Source: Azospirillaceae bacterium (lineage in GTDB: Bacteria > Pseudomonadota > Alphaproteobacteria > Azospirillales > Azospirillaceae). From it: DNA of 64,000 nt. The notes beneath the pieces are model-generated. The model searched no databases, was not told the origin of the DNA, and worked only from the letters and a program-made list of their open reading frames with translations. The stretch is taken from contig JARLIO010000070.1 in the NCBI GenBank assembly GCA_031291675.1, positions 1-64,000 of the forward strand. The letters are read 5' to 3'. A program made the translations under genes and the position numbers. Positions 52,818-61,216 of the stretch are shown here, piece by piece; positions within the stretch are counted from its first letter, which is position 1, and each line of letters begins with the position of its first letter.

Positions 52818-53606
52818 ATGTCGAGTTCAATTTCGGGCTCATCGTCCAGTCAATCACAACTCCTGGCCCAGGAACTCAGTAAGCTTCGCGCGGCGCAACA
52901 AGCGTCGGCGGCCAGCAGCAACAGCACGTCCTCGTCCGACAGTACGTCGTCGACGACCAGTTCGACAACATCGAGCACAACCGCAAGCACATCGGCGACG
53001 ACCTCGAGCAGTCTGCTCGTTTCCGATCTGGCGCAGCTCCTGCTTCAGCTTCAGGAAGGTTCGGCACCGACCACCGACGCAACCACGGCCGCGGCGACCG
53101 CATCCTCGACCGCTTCCACCAGCGCGTCGACATCGTCCTCCAGCACCAGCTCAACCTCAACGGCCTCGGACACTGACGAGGCCTCAAAGATCGAGAACGA
53201 TCTTGCCACCCTGGTCGCGGATCTCAGCAGCGTGATGGGCAGTACGTCCTCCAGCTCAAGCGGCAGCTCCGCCGCCGCCGCGAGCAGCTCGACCAGCGAC
53301 AGCACCAGTGCAACCACCTCCGCCTCCGTCAGCGGCCAGTTCGGTTCGCGTAACCTCGAAGCGGCATTGGCCTCTCTGCTCAGCGGCTCGACGGACAGCT
53401 CCACGAGCGGAACATCGACCGCGAGCAGCACGTCTTCGACCGCCAGCACCACGACGGCCAGCTCGACCGCCGCCTCCACCACGGCGTCCACCACGGCCTC
53501 GACCGCCGCAACCCTGGCATCGATGCTGTCCCAGCTGGAAAGCTATTCCAGCGTGCAGAACTTCGAGGATGCTTCCCTCGAAAGCAGCATGGCCCTGAGC
53601 ATCTAG
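52818..53606 (+). CDS. Ser/Thr/Ala-rich low-complexity protein under sigma-54 control
   Basis: The 262-residue protein is dominated by Ser, Thr and Ala runs (about residues 35-65, 95-120, 150-175 and 195-235). They separate four short conserved-looking amphipathic helices: SQLLAQELSKLRAAQQASAA, LLVSDLAQLLLQLQEG, IENDLATLVADLSSVMG and NLEAALASLLSG. A final helix AATLASMLSQLESYSSVQNF follows. No export signal, Cys or Trp is seen. AAGGAGGT lies four bases before the ATG at 52818, giving strong translation. No family is recognised. The Ser/Thr density makes it a possible O-glycosylation acceptor or a secreted structural protein. Confidence 0.75.
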   Translation: MSSSISGSSSSQSQLLAQELSKLRAAQQASAASSNSTSSSDSTSSTTSSTTSSTTASTSATTSSSLLVSDLAQLLLQLQEGSAPTTDATTAAATASSTASTSASTSSSSTSSTSTASDTDEASKIENDLATLVADLSSVMGSTSSSSSGSSAAAASSSTSDSTSATTSASVSGQFGSRNLEAALASLLSGSTDSSTSGTSTASSTSSTASTTTASSTAASTTASTTASTAATLASMLSQLESYSSVQNFEDASLESSMALSI

Positions 53607-53969
53607 CACACCTGCGGATCGGCCCTCGCATCAGGACCCCATCCGCCCACTCTAGCACCCGAAATCAGGAGATTTGCCACGTTTCCTGTTTTTGAAGATC
53701 CGTTCCGTACCCAAGTCCTTCATGGCTGCCTGTCGCGAATGTCGTGGGTGAAGATGGTACGAAATCGGCGTTCCTGGCCCGCCCGGTTCGAACAAGTCGA
53801 ACGGGTGCGCGCCGCCTCTGACGCCCTGGCCAACGATCCGCAACCGGGTCCCCTTTCTCGTTCCCTTCCGGCCATCCGCTCCCGGCTGTCGTGCCGGGCA
53901 ATCGCGGACAATTCTCGATAACGGCGCTATAGTCACCACCCAGACAGAAGGTCACGTCTGGAGGCTGGA
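53607..53969. other. Gene-free stretch between Ser/Thr-rich gene and FecR/DUF6600 gene
   Basis: A possible terminator lies at 53666-53693 and a ribosome site (GGAGG) just before 53970. The frames across the rest lack credible starts or domain content, so it is annotated as non-coding. Confidence 0.4.
53666..53693 (+). terminator. Possible weak intrinsic terminator
   Basis: CAGGA (53666-53670) and TCCTG (53684-53688) form a 5-bp stem with a 13-base loop, followed directly by TTTTT. The short GC stem makes it weak, but it lies 60 bases after the Ser/Thr-rich gene. Confidence 0.35.
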
Positions 53970-55637
53970 ATGACGCGCTCTGGTAGGCGCAACCGCGAAA
54001 TGCCAGGGCTCCCGCGCCCGGTGCCACGACGCGCCGTGGCAATTCTGCGTTTGACGCTGCTGGCGGGCGGTCTCGTCGCTGGACTGGCGGCCGTATTTCC
54101 CGCCCCGATCCCGGCCAGCGAAGCCATCCCCGACGCGGAGACGGAGGCCCCTGCTCTCGCCGGACGAATTGCATGGGTCGATGGCGCGGTCGCGGTGCGT
54201 TTTGCCGATGACGCGGCCTGGTCGGTCGCCGAGCCCAACGATCCGATTGCCGGCCGACGTCCCGACGCCGCCGTGCCCGAGGATGGCGATGCCGTCCGTG
54301 TCGGCAACAACAGCCACGCCCGTATCGACGTTGGATCCGCCCAACTCTCGCTTTCACCCGAAACAGAAATTGACCTGATCGCGTTCGACCCCGGGCAAAC
54401 CCAGGTCCGATTGACCCGGGGCGCGGTGGATATCCGGCTCGATGCGACCACGCCCCCCAGCCGCTTCGCCGTGACGACACCACAAGGCACGGTCGAGTTG
54501 GCCGCGGACGGGTTATACCGGCTGGTCGCCGGGACGGACACGGCGCCGACCGAGATCATGGTCTGGCAGGGTGGGGCCGATCCCGGCGACGAGGGGCAAC
54601 ACCGCCCGGTTGAAGCCGGTCAACGGGCGGCGCTTTATCCAAGCGGCGGGATCGCGGTTTTTGACAATTTGCCGGCGTTGCCCGCCGTCCTCGAACCCGG
54701 GATCGCCGCGACGCCACCGCCGGAAATCGCATCCCAAAACGTCCCGGAGGCCGTTCCCGCAGACGTCCCGGCCGAAGCCACGGTGCCGACGCCCCCGGGT
54801 CAGGGCCAGCCTTATGTTTTGGCCGAACAGTCGGGCTATCAGGATCTCGACCACTATGGTCAATGGGACCAGACACCGGCCTATGGGCCGATCTGGTTCC
54901 CGGTCACCGTGGCACCGGATTGGGCCCCCTATCGCTTTGGTCATTGGCGCCTGATTCGTCCCTGGGGCTGGACCTGGATCGACGACGCGCCCTGGGGCTT
55001 CACCCCGTTCCATTACGGCCGTTGGATCCAGATAGACGGGCGCTGGGGCTGGGTCCCCGGCCCAAGACGGGACCACCCAACCTTTTCACCGGCCCAGGTG
55101 GCGTTTCCAACGCCGATCCCGGGTGGACGTGCGGCCCGGCGCGATCGCCCCCCCGTCGACTGGGTGCCGCTCACGCCCACAGTCCCCTTCGAACCGCTCC
55201 CGGGCGCCGCAACGACAGTCCCTGGCACCGCCGCCATGCCCGATCATGGACAATCCCGGACCCCGTCATCGCAAAATGTGATCGAGCCGCCGCATGTCAA
55301 GGGCCCGGTGGTTCCGCCAACCCTGCATCCCGCCGCACCGGATCTTCACCCGATAATCACCCGGTCACCCCGAGCACCGGTCACGACCCCACCCCGGACG
55401 TCGCAAACGCTCGCCACGACGCCGGCTCCCGTCGTGCCGGTACCGCCACCCCTCGTAATTCTGCCGGGAACCACACCCGCGGTGCCAAACCAGATCGCGA
55501 CACCCCATGCGATGCCGCCCGCCATCCAGCCGGTGGTACCATTGCCGCTTCACCCGCAGCCGGTGCCGGCAGGCCGGCCCTTGCCCGCGGCGGCACCCCG
55601 TGGCGATGACCGGCCACCGGGATTCCCGGGTCATTGA
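53970..55637 (+). CDS. FecR-domain protein with DUF6600-like Trp-rich domain and Pro-rich tail
   Basis: The 555-residue protein has a signal-anchor (about 24-48). A FecR-like domain covers about 60-220 (AVRVGNNSHARIDVGSAQLS, LTRGAVDIRLDATTPPSRFAVTTPQGTVEL in parts). A Trp/Gly-rich domain covers about 285-370 (YGPIWFPVTVAPDWAPYRFG, WGWTWIDDAPWGFTPFHYGRW), as in DUF6600 proteins, followed by a long Pro/Thr-rich tail. GGAGG precedes the ATG. Despite the FecR domain there is no ECF sigma partner nearby, so anti-sigma function is unlikely. A periplasmic or cell-envelope role is probable but undefined. Confidence 0.8.
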   Translation: MTRSGRRNREMPGLPRPVPRRAVAILRLTLLAGGLVAGLAAVFPAPIPASEAIPDAETEAPALAGRIAWVDGAVAVRFADDAAWSVAEPNDPIAGRRPDAAVPEDGDAVRVGNNSHARIDVGSAQLSLSPETEIDLIAFDPGQTQVRLTRGAVDIRLDATTPPSRFAVTTPQGTVELAADGLYRLVAGTDTAPTEIMVWQGGADPGDEGQHRPVEAGQRAALYPSGGIAVFDNLPALPAVLEPGIAATPPPEIASQNVPEAVPADVPAEATVPTPPGQGQPYVLAEQSGYQDLDHYGQWDQTPAYGPIWFPVTVAPDWAPYRFGHWRLIRPWGWTWIDDAPWGFTPFHYGRWIQIDGRWGWVPGPRRDHPTFSPAQVAFPTPIPGGRAARRDRPPVDWVPLTPTVPFEPLPGAATTVPGTAAMPDHGQSRTPSSQNVIEPPHVKGPVVPPTLHPAAPDLHPIITRSPRAPVTTPPRTSQTLATTPAPVVPVPPPLVILPGTTPAVPNQIATPHAMPPAIQPVVPLPLHPQPVPAGRPLPAAAPRGDDRPPGFPGH

Positions 55638-55659
55638 CGCCGCGCGCGTCGACGATGGA

Positions 55660-55995
55660 TCACTCCGCCCCGGCGGGCGTCGGAACCGAGACCTCATCCG
55701 GACGGGCAGCCGTGACCGCGGCAAACGCGGTCAAAGGCCCCCGCGCCACCGCCGCCTGTTTGGTTCGCGACGGCGGTGCGATGGCCAACGCCACGGTCAC
55801 CGGTGCCGCGCTCCAACGGGCTGAGGGGTGCAGTCTCGCGCCACTTTGGCACCGGGATGTGATGCCAACACGCCCCGCGGACGGAATCACCCCGGATGCC
55901 TCATCCCGCGCGGGTGGCTGCGTCCATCCCGGCCCGGCCAGCAGCGACAGGAAAAAGGCCGCCACACACGCCAGCTTCGTCGAATGGCCGTTCAT
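55660..55995 (-). CDS. Small secreted protein of unknown function
   Basis: The minus-strand frame encodes 111 residues. A strong ribosome site (GAGGAGGGAG) precedes the ATG at 55995, and a clean signal peptide follows (MNGHSTKLACVAAFFLSLLA, cleavage near GWTQ). The mature part has a single Cys (SRCQSG) and an Ala/Pro-rich C-terminus. No family is recognised. It converges on the FecR/DUF6600 gene. A plus-strand frame covers the same bases but has no comparable start. The ribosome site and export signal together are the evidence for reality. Confidence 0.55.
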   Translation of the reverse strand: MNGHSTKLACVAAFFLSLLAGPGWTQPPARDEASGVIPSAGRVGITSRCQSGARLHPSARWSAAPVTVALAIAPPSRTKQAAVARGPLTAFAAVTAARPDEVSVPTPAGAE

Positions 55996-56378
55996 CGGCT
56001 CCCTCCTCTGCGATTTTGTCCGAGACCACGGGACCCGGACATCCCGGCGCCACAACCGTCATCGACCACCCGGGATCAATGAGGCCCGCGCCGAAATGCG
56101 GTCCCGCGGCGTTGTCTTCCTGTTCTTGTCCGATTGCCACGGCCTCGCCAGAATACCAAACAAAGAATCGACCGGACAGGCGATGCCGGACCCCAGCAGG
56201 GAAGCCCGAAATCTCATTCTCTGACCAAACCATAAACAAGAAAACGCACGCTGTCAGATAGTAATTTCTTTATATCCTGCCTTTTTCGTCGCGGCAGGCT
56301 TTGTCTTCTGGAAGATTTAGATGTTTTTATAAATAATTTATATAACGAAGCGTCGGCTTTGGTCGCACCAGACCCCGA
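55996..56378. other. Gene-free region with an AT-rich patch and hairpin
   Basis: This gap holds no credible gene. CCTGCC (56276-56281) pairs with GGCAGG (56293-56298). The following segment, about 56310-56350, is very AT-rich (runs such as TTTTTATAAATAATTTATAT), in sharp contrast with the surroundings. It may combine the phosphatase transcript end with a promoter, or be a remnant of acquired DNA. Confidence 0.4.
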
Positions 56379-57152
56379 TCACGTTTGCAGAAACCGGGCG
56401 GTATTGCGCTCCAGGACCAGACAGGTCAGGTGGCCGGTGAAGCAGGCGCCGGTATCGATGCCGATCCGGTTGCCCCGCACGTCGGGATAGTGGCTGACGG
56501 TGTGGCCGTGAACCACGATCTTCCCCAGATCGTCGTTGCAGTTCAGGAAGTCATCGCGGATCCACAGCAGGTCATCAACATCCTGCGCCGCCAGCGCGAC
56601 CCCGGGCCGGACCCCGGCATGACAAAAGAAATAGTCGCCGACGACAACCGATAGCGGCAATGCCGTCAGGAAGGCCCGATGTGCCGGCGGCAGCAGCAAC
56701 TTCAGGCTCTGCTGCCCCCTGCGCAACTTTTCCGCCACCGGGGTCACCATCGACAGGTCGACGCCATAGCTCGCCAACGTCTCAAGCCCGCCGAAACGCC
56801 ACCAGCTGCTCCCGACCGAAAGATCGGTCAAGAACCGGATCAGATAGTCCTCATGATTGCCACGCAGATAGACCGCCCGGAACCCGGGCGGCGGCCCCGC
56901 CATCAGGCATTCCACCACCTGTCGGCTCCGGGGTCCGCGATCGACATAATCGCCCAGATAGATCAGCAGCTTGTCCGTCCCCGCCGGCAGCCCCGCAGCA
57001 TCGCTCTCGATCCGGGCATGAAGCCGATCCAGCAGATCGAGGCACCCATGAATGTCGCCAATGGCGTAAACACGCAGGCCGTCGGGCACACGCGGCCCGG
57101 GTGCGGCATGCGGCGCGCGGGGGTGTGGTCGAAACCGGTCAAGGATGTCCAT
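56379..57152 (-). CDS. PPP-family metallophosphoesterase (Ser/Thr protein phosphatase/ApaH-like)
   Basis: The 257-residue protein contains all PPP signatures: GDIHG (about residue 32), GDYVDRGP (about 67), GNHE (about 98), HAGV (about 176) and HGHT (about 216), which ligate two metals. Members dephosphorylate phosphoproteins or cleave diadenosine polyphosphates. GAAGGGGG lies before the ATG at 57152. It has no operon partner, so the substrate cannot be inferred from context. Confidence 0.92.
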   Translation of the reverse strand: MDILDRFRPHPRAPHAAPGPRVPDGLRVYAIGDIHGCLDLLDRLHARIESDAAGLPAGTDKLLIYLGDYVDRGPRSRQVVECLMAGPPPGFRAVYLRGNHEDYLIRFLTDLSVGSSWWRFGGLETLASYGVDLSMVTPVAEKLRRGQQSLKLLLPPAHRAFLTALPLSVVVGDYFFCHAGVRPGVALAAQDVDDLLWIRDDFLNCNDDLGKIVVHGHTVSHYPDVRGNRIGIDTGACFTGHLTCLVLERNTARFLQT

Positions 57153-57307
57153 GCGCCCCCTTCCGCATCATCGATTGCCCGCGGTTGGGACGAGTTTGGC
57201 ACCAAGCCGGCCCGGCCGGCAACAGATTCCCGCAATAATCCTTTACCTCTGCTTGCAACCAATGTTCGACACTACCGGGCCGTTCGGTCGTACCCCTCGC
57301 TTATTCT

Positions 57308-58069
57308 TTAGTTTTGCGTTGCGGTTTCGACACGTTGGCGGCTACCCGGCGCTGGCACCGGAACACCAGGGGGCGTCAGGCCACAACCGCGCAGGATGAG
57401 GGTCACCGCGGTATCGCCGGCCGCCGCGAACTCCGCCGGTCCCAGGGTTTCGACCCCGAGAACCGCGGCGATCTGGACCGCAAAGTCGGCATAGGTCTGG
57501 GTCATCGCCCAGATCTGAAACAACAGATGCCGCGGGTTGGGCACGACAATCCGTCCCTGCCGCGCCCACCCTTCAATAACCGCGACCTTGGCGTCGACCC
57601 GGTCGCGCAGCCGATGGGCCAGGAAATCCTTCAACAGCGGCGCGCCGCGCATCATCTCGCTCGCGAAGACCTTGGAGGCCTGGGGAAAACGGCGTGAGTG
57701 CTCGATCTTGGCCCGGATATAGTCGGCCAACGCCACGGCGGGATCCCGCTCCGGCACAATCGCGTCCGCGGCATCGAGCCACACGGTCAGAATGTTGTCG
57801 AGCACGGCGGCGTACAGCGCCTGCTTGGTACCGAAATAATAATGCAGATTGGCTTTGGGCAGACCGGCCGCGTTCGCGATCCCCAGCATCGTCGCGCCAC
57901 CGAAACCGGCGTCGGCGAACACGGTCGTCGCAGCCTGCAAAATCCGCTCGCGGTTGACCTGACGGATGTTCCCCGTCACCGCCTCACGATCATGATCCTG
58001 TCCAGACACCGCCGCCCCGGAAACTGAATCCATCGCAGCCTCGGGGACTCTCTTTTCCATTGTTTCCAT
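57308..58069 (-). CDS. rutR: TetR-family repressor, RutR-like
   Basis: The 253-residue protein has a TetR helix-turn-helix (RERILQAATTVFADAGFGGA to LPKANLHYYFGTKQALYAAVL, about residues 38-85) and a C-terminal domain with the RutR-like pattern RFPQASKVFASEMMRGAPLL and FQIWAMTQTYADFAVQ. It diverges from pyrimidine-degradation genes, and an exact RutR operator lies 42 bases upstream of its start. It therefore probably represses both directions and is released by uracil or thymine. Start 58069 is chosen; ATG 58060 is possible, and the longer frame would run through the operator. Confidence 0.88.
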   Translation of the reverse strand: METMEKRVPEAAMDSVSGAAVSGQDHDREAVTGNIRQVNRERILQAATTVFADAGFGGATMLGIANAAGLPKANLHYYFGTKQALYAAVLDNILTVWLDAADAIVPERDPAVALADYIRAKIEHSRRFPQASKVFASEMMRGAPLLKDFLAHRLRDRVDAKVAVIEGWARQGRIVVPNPRHLLFQIWAMTQTYADFAVQIAAVLGVETLGPAEFAAAGDTAVTLILRGCGLTPPGVPVPAPGSRQRVETATQN

Positions 58070-58110
58070 TTCCCGGCTTGATCCCGATCCGGATCCTGTT
58101 ATAAAGAAAC

Positions 58111-58126
58111 TTGACCAAATGGTCAA
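58111..58126. promoter_or_regulatory. RutR operator
   Basis: TTGACCA-AA-TGGTCAA is a perfect palindrome and matches the known RutR box TTGACCA-NN-TGGTCAA exactly. It lies between the divergent repressor and preT genes, where it can block both promoters. Confidence 0.88.
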
Positions 58127-58216
58127 ATACCACCGGCCAGATGGACTCAGCCCTGGGCCGGCCGCCTCGGAGGCCGGGTCGACACCAACTCACAGGCAAC
58201 AAGGGGACGCGACGGC

Positions 58217-59554
58217 ATGACCGACCTTGCAGCACCTTGTCCGGACATCCGGACCAACCGCCTGCCGCACGAGGACTACCAAGCCAATTTTGGCGACTGT
58301 CATCCGGCGCTGACCCGGCACGAGGCCCGCGTCGAAGCCAGCCGTTGTTATTATTGCTACGATGCCCCTTGCGTGGAAGCCTGCCCCACCGGCATCGACG
58401 TCCCCGGTTTCATCCGCCGGATCGCGACCGGCAATCTTCACGGTGCCGCGGTGACGATCCTCGATGCCAACATCATGGGCGGCATGTGTTCCCGCGTCTG
58501 CCCGACGGAGATCCTGTGCGAACAGCGCTGTGTCCGCACCCAGGCCGACCAGCATCCCGTCGCGATCGGAGCCCTGCAACGCCACGCCACCGATGCCCTG
58601 CTGGCCCGTGGTGAGCAGCCGTTCCGGCGCGCGCCCGACAGCGGCCGTCGCGTTGCCGTGGTCGGTGCCGGCCCGGCCGGGCTGTCCTGCGCACACCGCC
58701 TGGCGCGGTTGGGCCACCAGGTCACCTTGATCGAGGCCCGTGCCAAGCCCGGCGGCCTCAACGAATACGGGATCGCCGCGTACAAGACCGTCGACGATTT
58801 CGCCCAACGCGAAGTCGCTTTCATTCTTGGCATCGGCAGTATCGAACTTGTCACCGGCAAGGCCCTCGGCCAGGACGTGTCGCTGACGGACTTGCGCCAG
58901 AGCCACGACGCCGTGTTCCTGGGCCTGGGGCACAATGCGGTGCGGGCGCTGGGTGTCGACGGTGAGAACCTGCCCGGCGTGCGCAACGCCACCGATTTCA
59001 TCGCCCAACTGCGGCAAGCCGACGACAAGGCCCAATTCCCGATCGGACGGCGGGTCGTCGTCATCGGCGGCGGCAATACCGCCGTCGATGCCGCGGTCCA
59101 GGCCCGGCGCCTGGGCGCCGATGAGGTCACCATCGCCTATCGGCGCGGCAAGGCGCAGATGTCGGCGACCGGCGACGAGCAGGACTGGGCCCAGACCAAT
59201 GGCGTGGCCCTGAGGCTGCATGCCCGGCCGCGCCGGATCCTGGGTGACGCGCGCGGGGTCCAGGCGGTCGAATTCGAAGACACGCGCGAAGCCGGCGCGG
59301 CGTTCACGATCGCGGCCGACATGGTGCTCAAGGCAATCGGGCAATATTTCCTGCCCACGCCGCTGCAAGGATCCCGGGATTTGGAACCGCTGGAAATCGA
59401 CCGCGACCGGATCGTCGTCGATGCCGACCGCCAGACCTCGCTGCCCGGGGTGTTCGCCGGTGGCGATTGCATTACGGGTGTTGACCTGACAGTGACCGCT
59501 GTCGAGGACGGCAAGATCGCCGCCCTGGCCATCGACCGCCTTCTGCGCGGCTGA
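58217..59554 (+). CDS. preT: NAD-dependent dihydropyrimidine dehydrogenase subunit PreT
   Basis: The 445-residue protein begins with a cysteine-rich Fe-S domain (SRCYYCYDAPCVEACPTGID, GGMCSRVCPTEILCEQRCV). An FAD-binding segment VAVVGAGPAGLSCAHRLARL (about 150) and an NAD(P)-binding segment VVVIGGGNTAVDAAVQARRL (about 285) follow. This is the electron-transfer subunit that pairs with PreA to reduce uracil or thymine to the dihydro form with NAD(P)H. It is the first gene behind the RutR operator; the preA gene follows after 115 bp. Confidence 0.92.
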   Translation: MTDLAAPCPDIRTNRLPHEDYQANFGDCHPALTRHEARVEASRCYYCYDAPCVEACPTGIDVPGFIRRIATGNLHGAAVTILDANIMGGMCSRVCPTEILCEQRCVRTQADQHPVAIGALQRHATDALLARGEQPFRRAPDSGRRVAVVGAGPAGLSCAHRLARLGHQVTLIEARAKPGGLNEYGIAAYKTVDDFAQREVAFILGIGSIELVTGKALGQDVSLTDLRQSHDAVFLGLGHNAVRALGVDGENLPGVRNATDFIAQLRQADDKAQFPIGRRVVVIGGGNTAVDAAVQARRLGADEVTIAYRRGKAQMSATGDEQDWAQTNGVALRLHARPRRILGDARGVQAVEFEDTREAGAAFTIAADMVLKAIGQYFLPTPLQGSRDLEPLEIDRDRIVVDADRQTSLPGVFAGGDCITGVDLTVTAVEDGKIAALAIDRLLRG

Positions 59555-59669
59555 GCCCCGCGACGCCCGATCTGCGTCGGCGTGGTGGCGGACCGGCCGC
59601 CCTGTTTTGTGGCGGTTTCACCAGCCTCCGTCCGGCGTTCCCCAATTTCCGAGACCACGGAGCCCTGCG

Positions 59670-60947
59670 ATGTCCTCTCTGATCAGCAATTTCGTCGGTA
59701 TCAAGTCGCCGAACCCGCTCTGGCTGGCCTCCGCGCCGCCGACCGACAAGGCCTACAATGTCGTCCGCGCCTTCAAGGCGGGCTGGGGCGGTGTGGTCTG
59801 GAAGACCCTGGGCGAGGATCCGCCGATCGTCAATGTGTCCAGCCGCTATGGTGCCATCGGTTTCAATGGCGCCGCGATCGCCGGTTTCAACAATATTGAA
59901 CTGATCACCGACCGGCCGCTGGCCCTCAACCTGGCCGAGATCAAGCAGGTCAAACGCGACTGGCCGGATCGCGCCGTGGTGGTCTCGCTGATGGTGCCGT
60001 GTACCGAGGCGAGCTGGAAAGCGATCCTGGGCCCGGTCGAGGACACCGGATGCGATGGCATCGAATTGAATTTCGGCTGTCCCCACGGCATGTCGGAACG
60101 GGGCATGGGGGCCGCCGTCGGTCAGGTCCCCGACTATGTCGAGATGGTCACGCGCTGGTGCAAACAGCATTCGCGCCTGCCGGTCATCGTCAAGCTGACC
60201 CCGAACATCACCAACATCCTGCTGCCGGCCCGCGCCGCCAAACGCGGCGGTGCCGACGCGGTATCGCTGATCAACACGATACAGTCGATCACCGCGATCG
60301 ATCTCGACCGGATGGCACCCGAGCCGGTCGTCGATGGCAAGGGAACCCATGGCGGCTATTGCGGCCCCGCGGTCAAGCCGATCGCCCTGCGCATGGTCGC
60401 CGAGATTGCCCGCGACCCGGAATGCCGTGGCATGGCGATCTCGGGCATCGGCGGTATTTCGACCTGGCGCGATGCCGCCGAGTTCATCGCCTGTGGTGCC
60501 AGTACGGTCCAGGTCTGCACCGCCGTGATGCATCACGGCTTCCGGATCGTCGAGGACATGGCCGAGGGGCTGACGACCTGGATGGCGGGCAAAGGCTACA
60601 CCGAGGTCCGTGATTTCTGCGGCGCCGCCATCCCCAATTTCGTTCATTGGGATGATCTCAACCTCAACTACAAGACCCTGGCGCGGATCGACCAGGAGCG
60701 CTGCATCCAATGCGGCAAGTGCCACATCGCCTGCGAAGACACCTCGCATCAGGCGATCGCGGCAAGGCGCGACGGCGCCGAGCGTCACTACGAAGTCATC
60801 GATGCCGAATGTGTCGGCTGCAATCTCTGCGCCCATGTCTGCCCGGTCGAGGATTGCATCACCATGGTCCCGGTTGACCGCGGTTTGCCGCCGCGCACCT
60901 GGAAACAGCACCCCAACAACCCGATGCGGCAAGACGCCGCTGACTGA
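59670..60947 (+). CDS. preA: NAD-dependent dihydropyrimidine dehydrogenase subunit PreA
   Basis: The 425-residue protein has an FMN-binding dihydroorotate-dehydrogenase-like barrel: FVGIKSPNPLWLASAPPTD, ELNFGCPHGMSERGMGAAVG, KLTPNIT, and GIGGISTWRDAAEFIACGAS. Two [4Fe-4S] ferredoxin motifs end it (CIQCGKCHIACEDTS, CVGCNLCAHVCPVEDC). It reduces the pyrimidine ring with electrons from PreT. The position aligned with the mammalian enzyme's loop Cys appears as Val (GAAVGQ). GGAG lies upstream of the ATG at 59670. Confidence 0.92.
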   Translation: MSSLISNFVGIKSPNPLWLASAPPTDKAYNVVRAFKAGWGGVVWKTLGEDPPIVNVSSRYGAIGFNGAAIAGFNNIELITDRPLALNLAEIKQVKRDWPDRAVVVSLMVPCTEASWKAILGPVEDTGCDGIELNFGCPHGMSERGMGAAVGQVPDYVEMVTRWCKQHSRLPVIVKLTPNITNILLPARAAKRGGADAVSLINTIQSITAIDLDRMAPEPVVDGKGTHGGYCGPAVKPIALRMVAEIARDPECRGMAISGIGGISTWRDAAEFIACGASTVQVCTAVMHHGFRIVEDMAEGLTTWMAGKGYTEVRDFCGAAIPNFVHWDDLNLNYKTLARIDQERCIQCGKCHIACEDTSHQAIAARRDGAERHYEVIDAECVGCNLCAHVCPVEDCITMVPVDRGLPPRTWKQHPNNPMRQDAAD

Positions 60948-60975
60948 CAGCACGGTCGCAGAACGTCGTGAGGTC

Positions 60976-60999
60976 CCGGCAATTGCTGCGGTTTTTTTT
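60976..60999 (+). terminator. Possible intrinsic terminator after preA
   Basis: CCG-CA pairs with TG-CGG (a bulged 5-bp stem, 60976-60991), followed by TTTTTTTT (60992-60999). The eight-T tract is the strongest part. It may cause partial termination inside the pyrimidine operon, since the next gene starts 220 bases later. Confidence 0.4.
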
Positions 61000-61216
61000 G
61001 GCAGTTCGAAACGCGTTGCTTAAATTGGCGCCAAAATCCTGCTCACAATGACGGCAGGATGCCGATCCCCGGTGCCGCGCAGCGGCAATGCCAACGGAGA
61101 GCCGCCGCCCACCAAGGGTGGCACCAACCTTGCTTGATGCCGACTGACTGTGGCGTCCGCGTTTTCGGCCATAAACAGCCAGATCCGGTGATCGGGCGCA
61201 ATAATCAGGAACCGTC

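Noticed and set aside
53308-53658. Other-frame proteins across the Ser/Thr-rich gene
   Set aside because: Low-complexity GC-rich coding DNA opens all frames; only the 52818 frame has a promoter, ribosome site and helix pattern.
55634-56224. Plus-strand frame of 196 codons over the small secreted gene
   Set aside because: Overlaps the FecR/DUF6600 end, has no ribosome site or domain, and competes with a minus frame that has both a ribosome site and a signal peptide.
58070-58126. Longer N-terminus for the RutR-like protein
   Set aside because: It would run through the RutR operator and promoter; starts at 58069 or 58060 fit the family.
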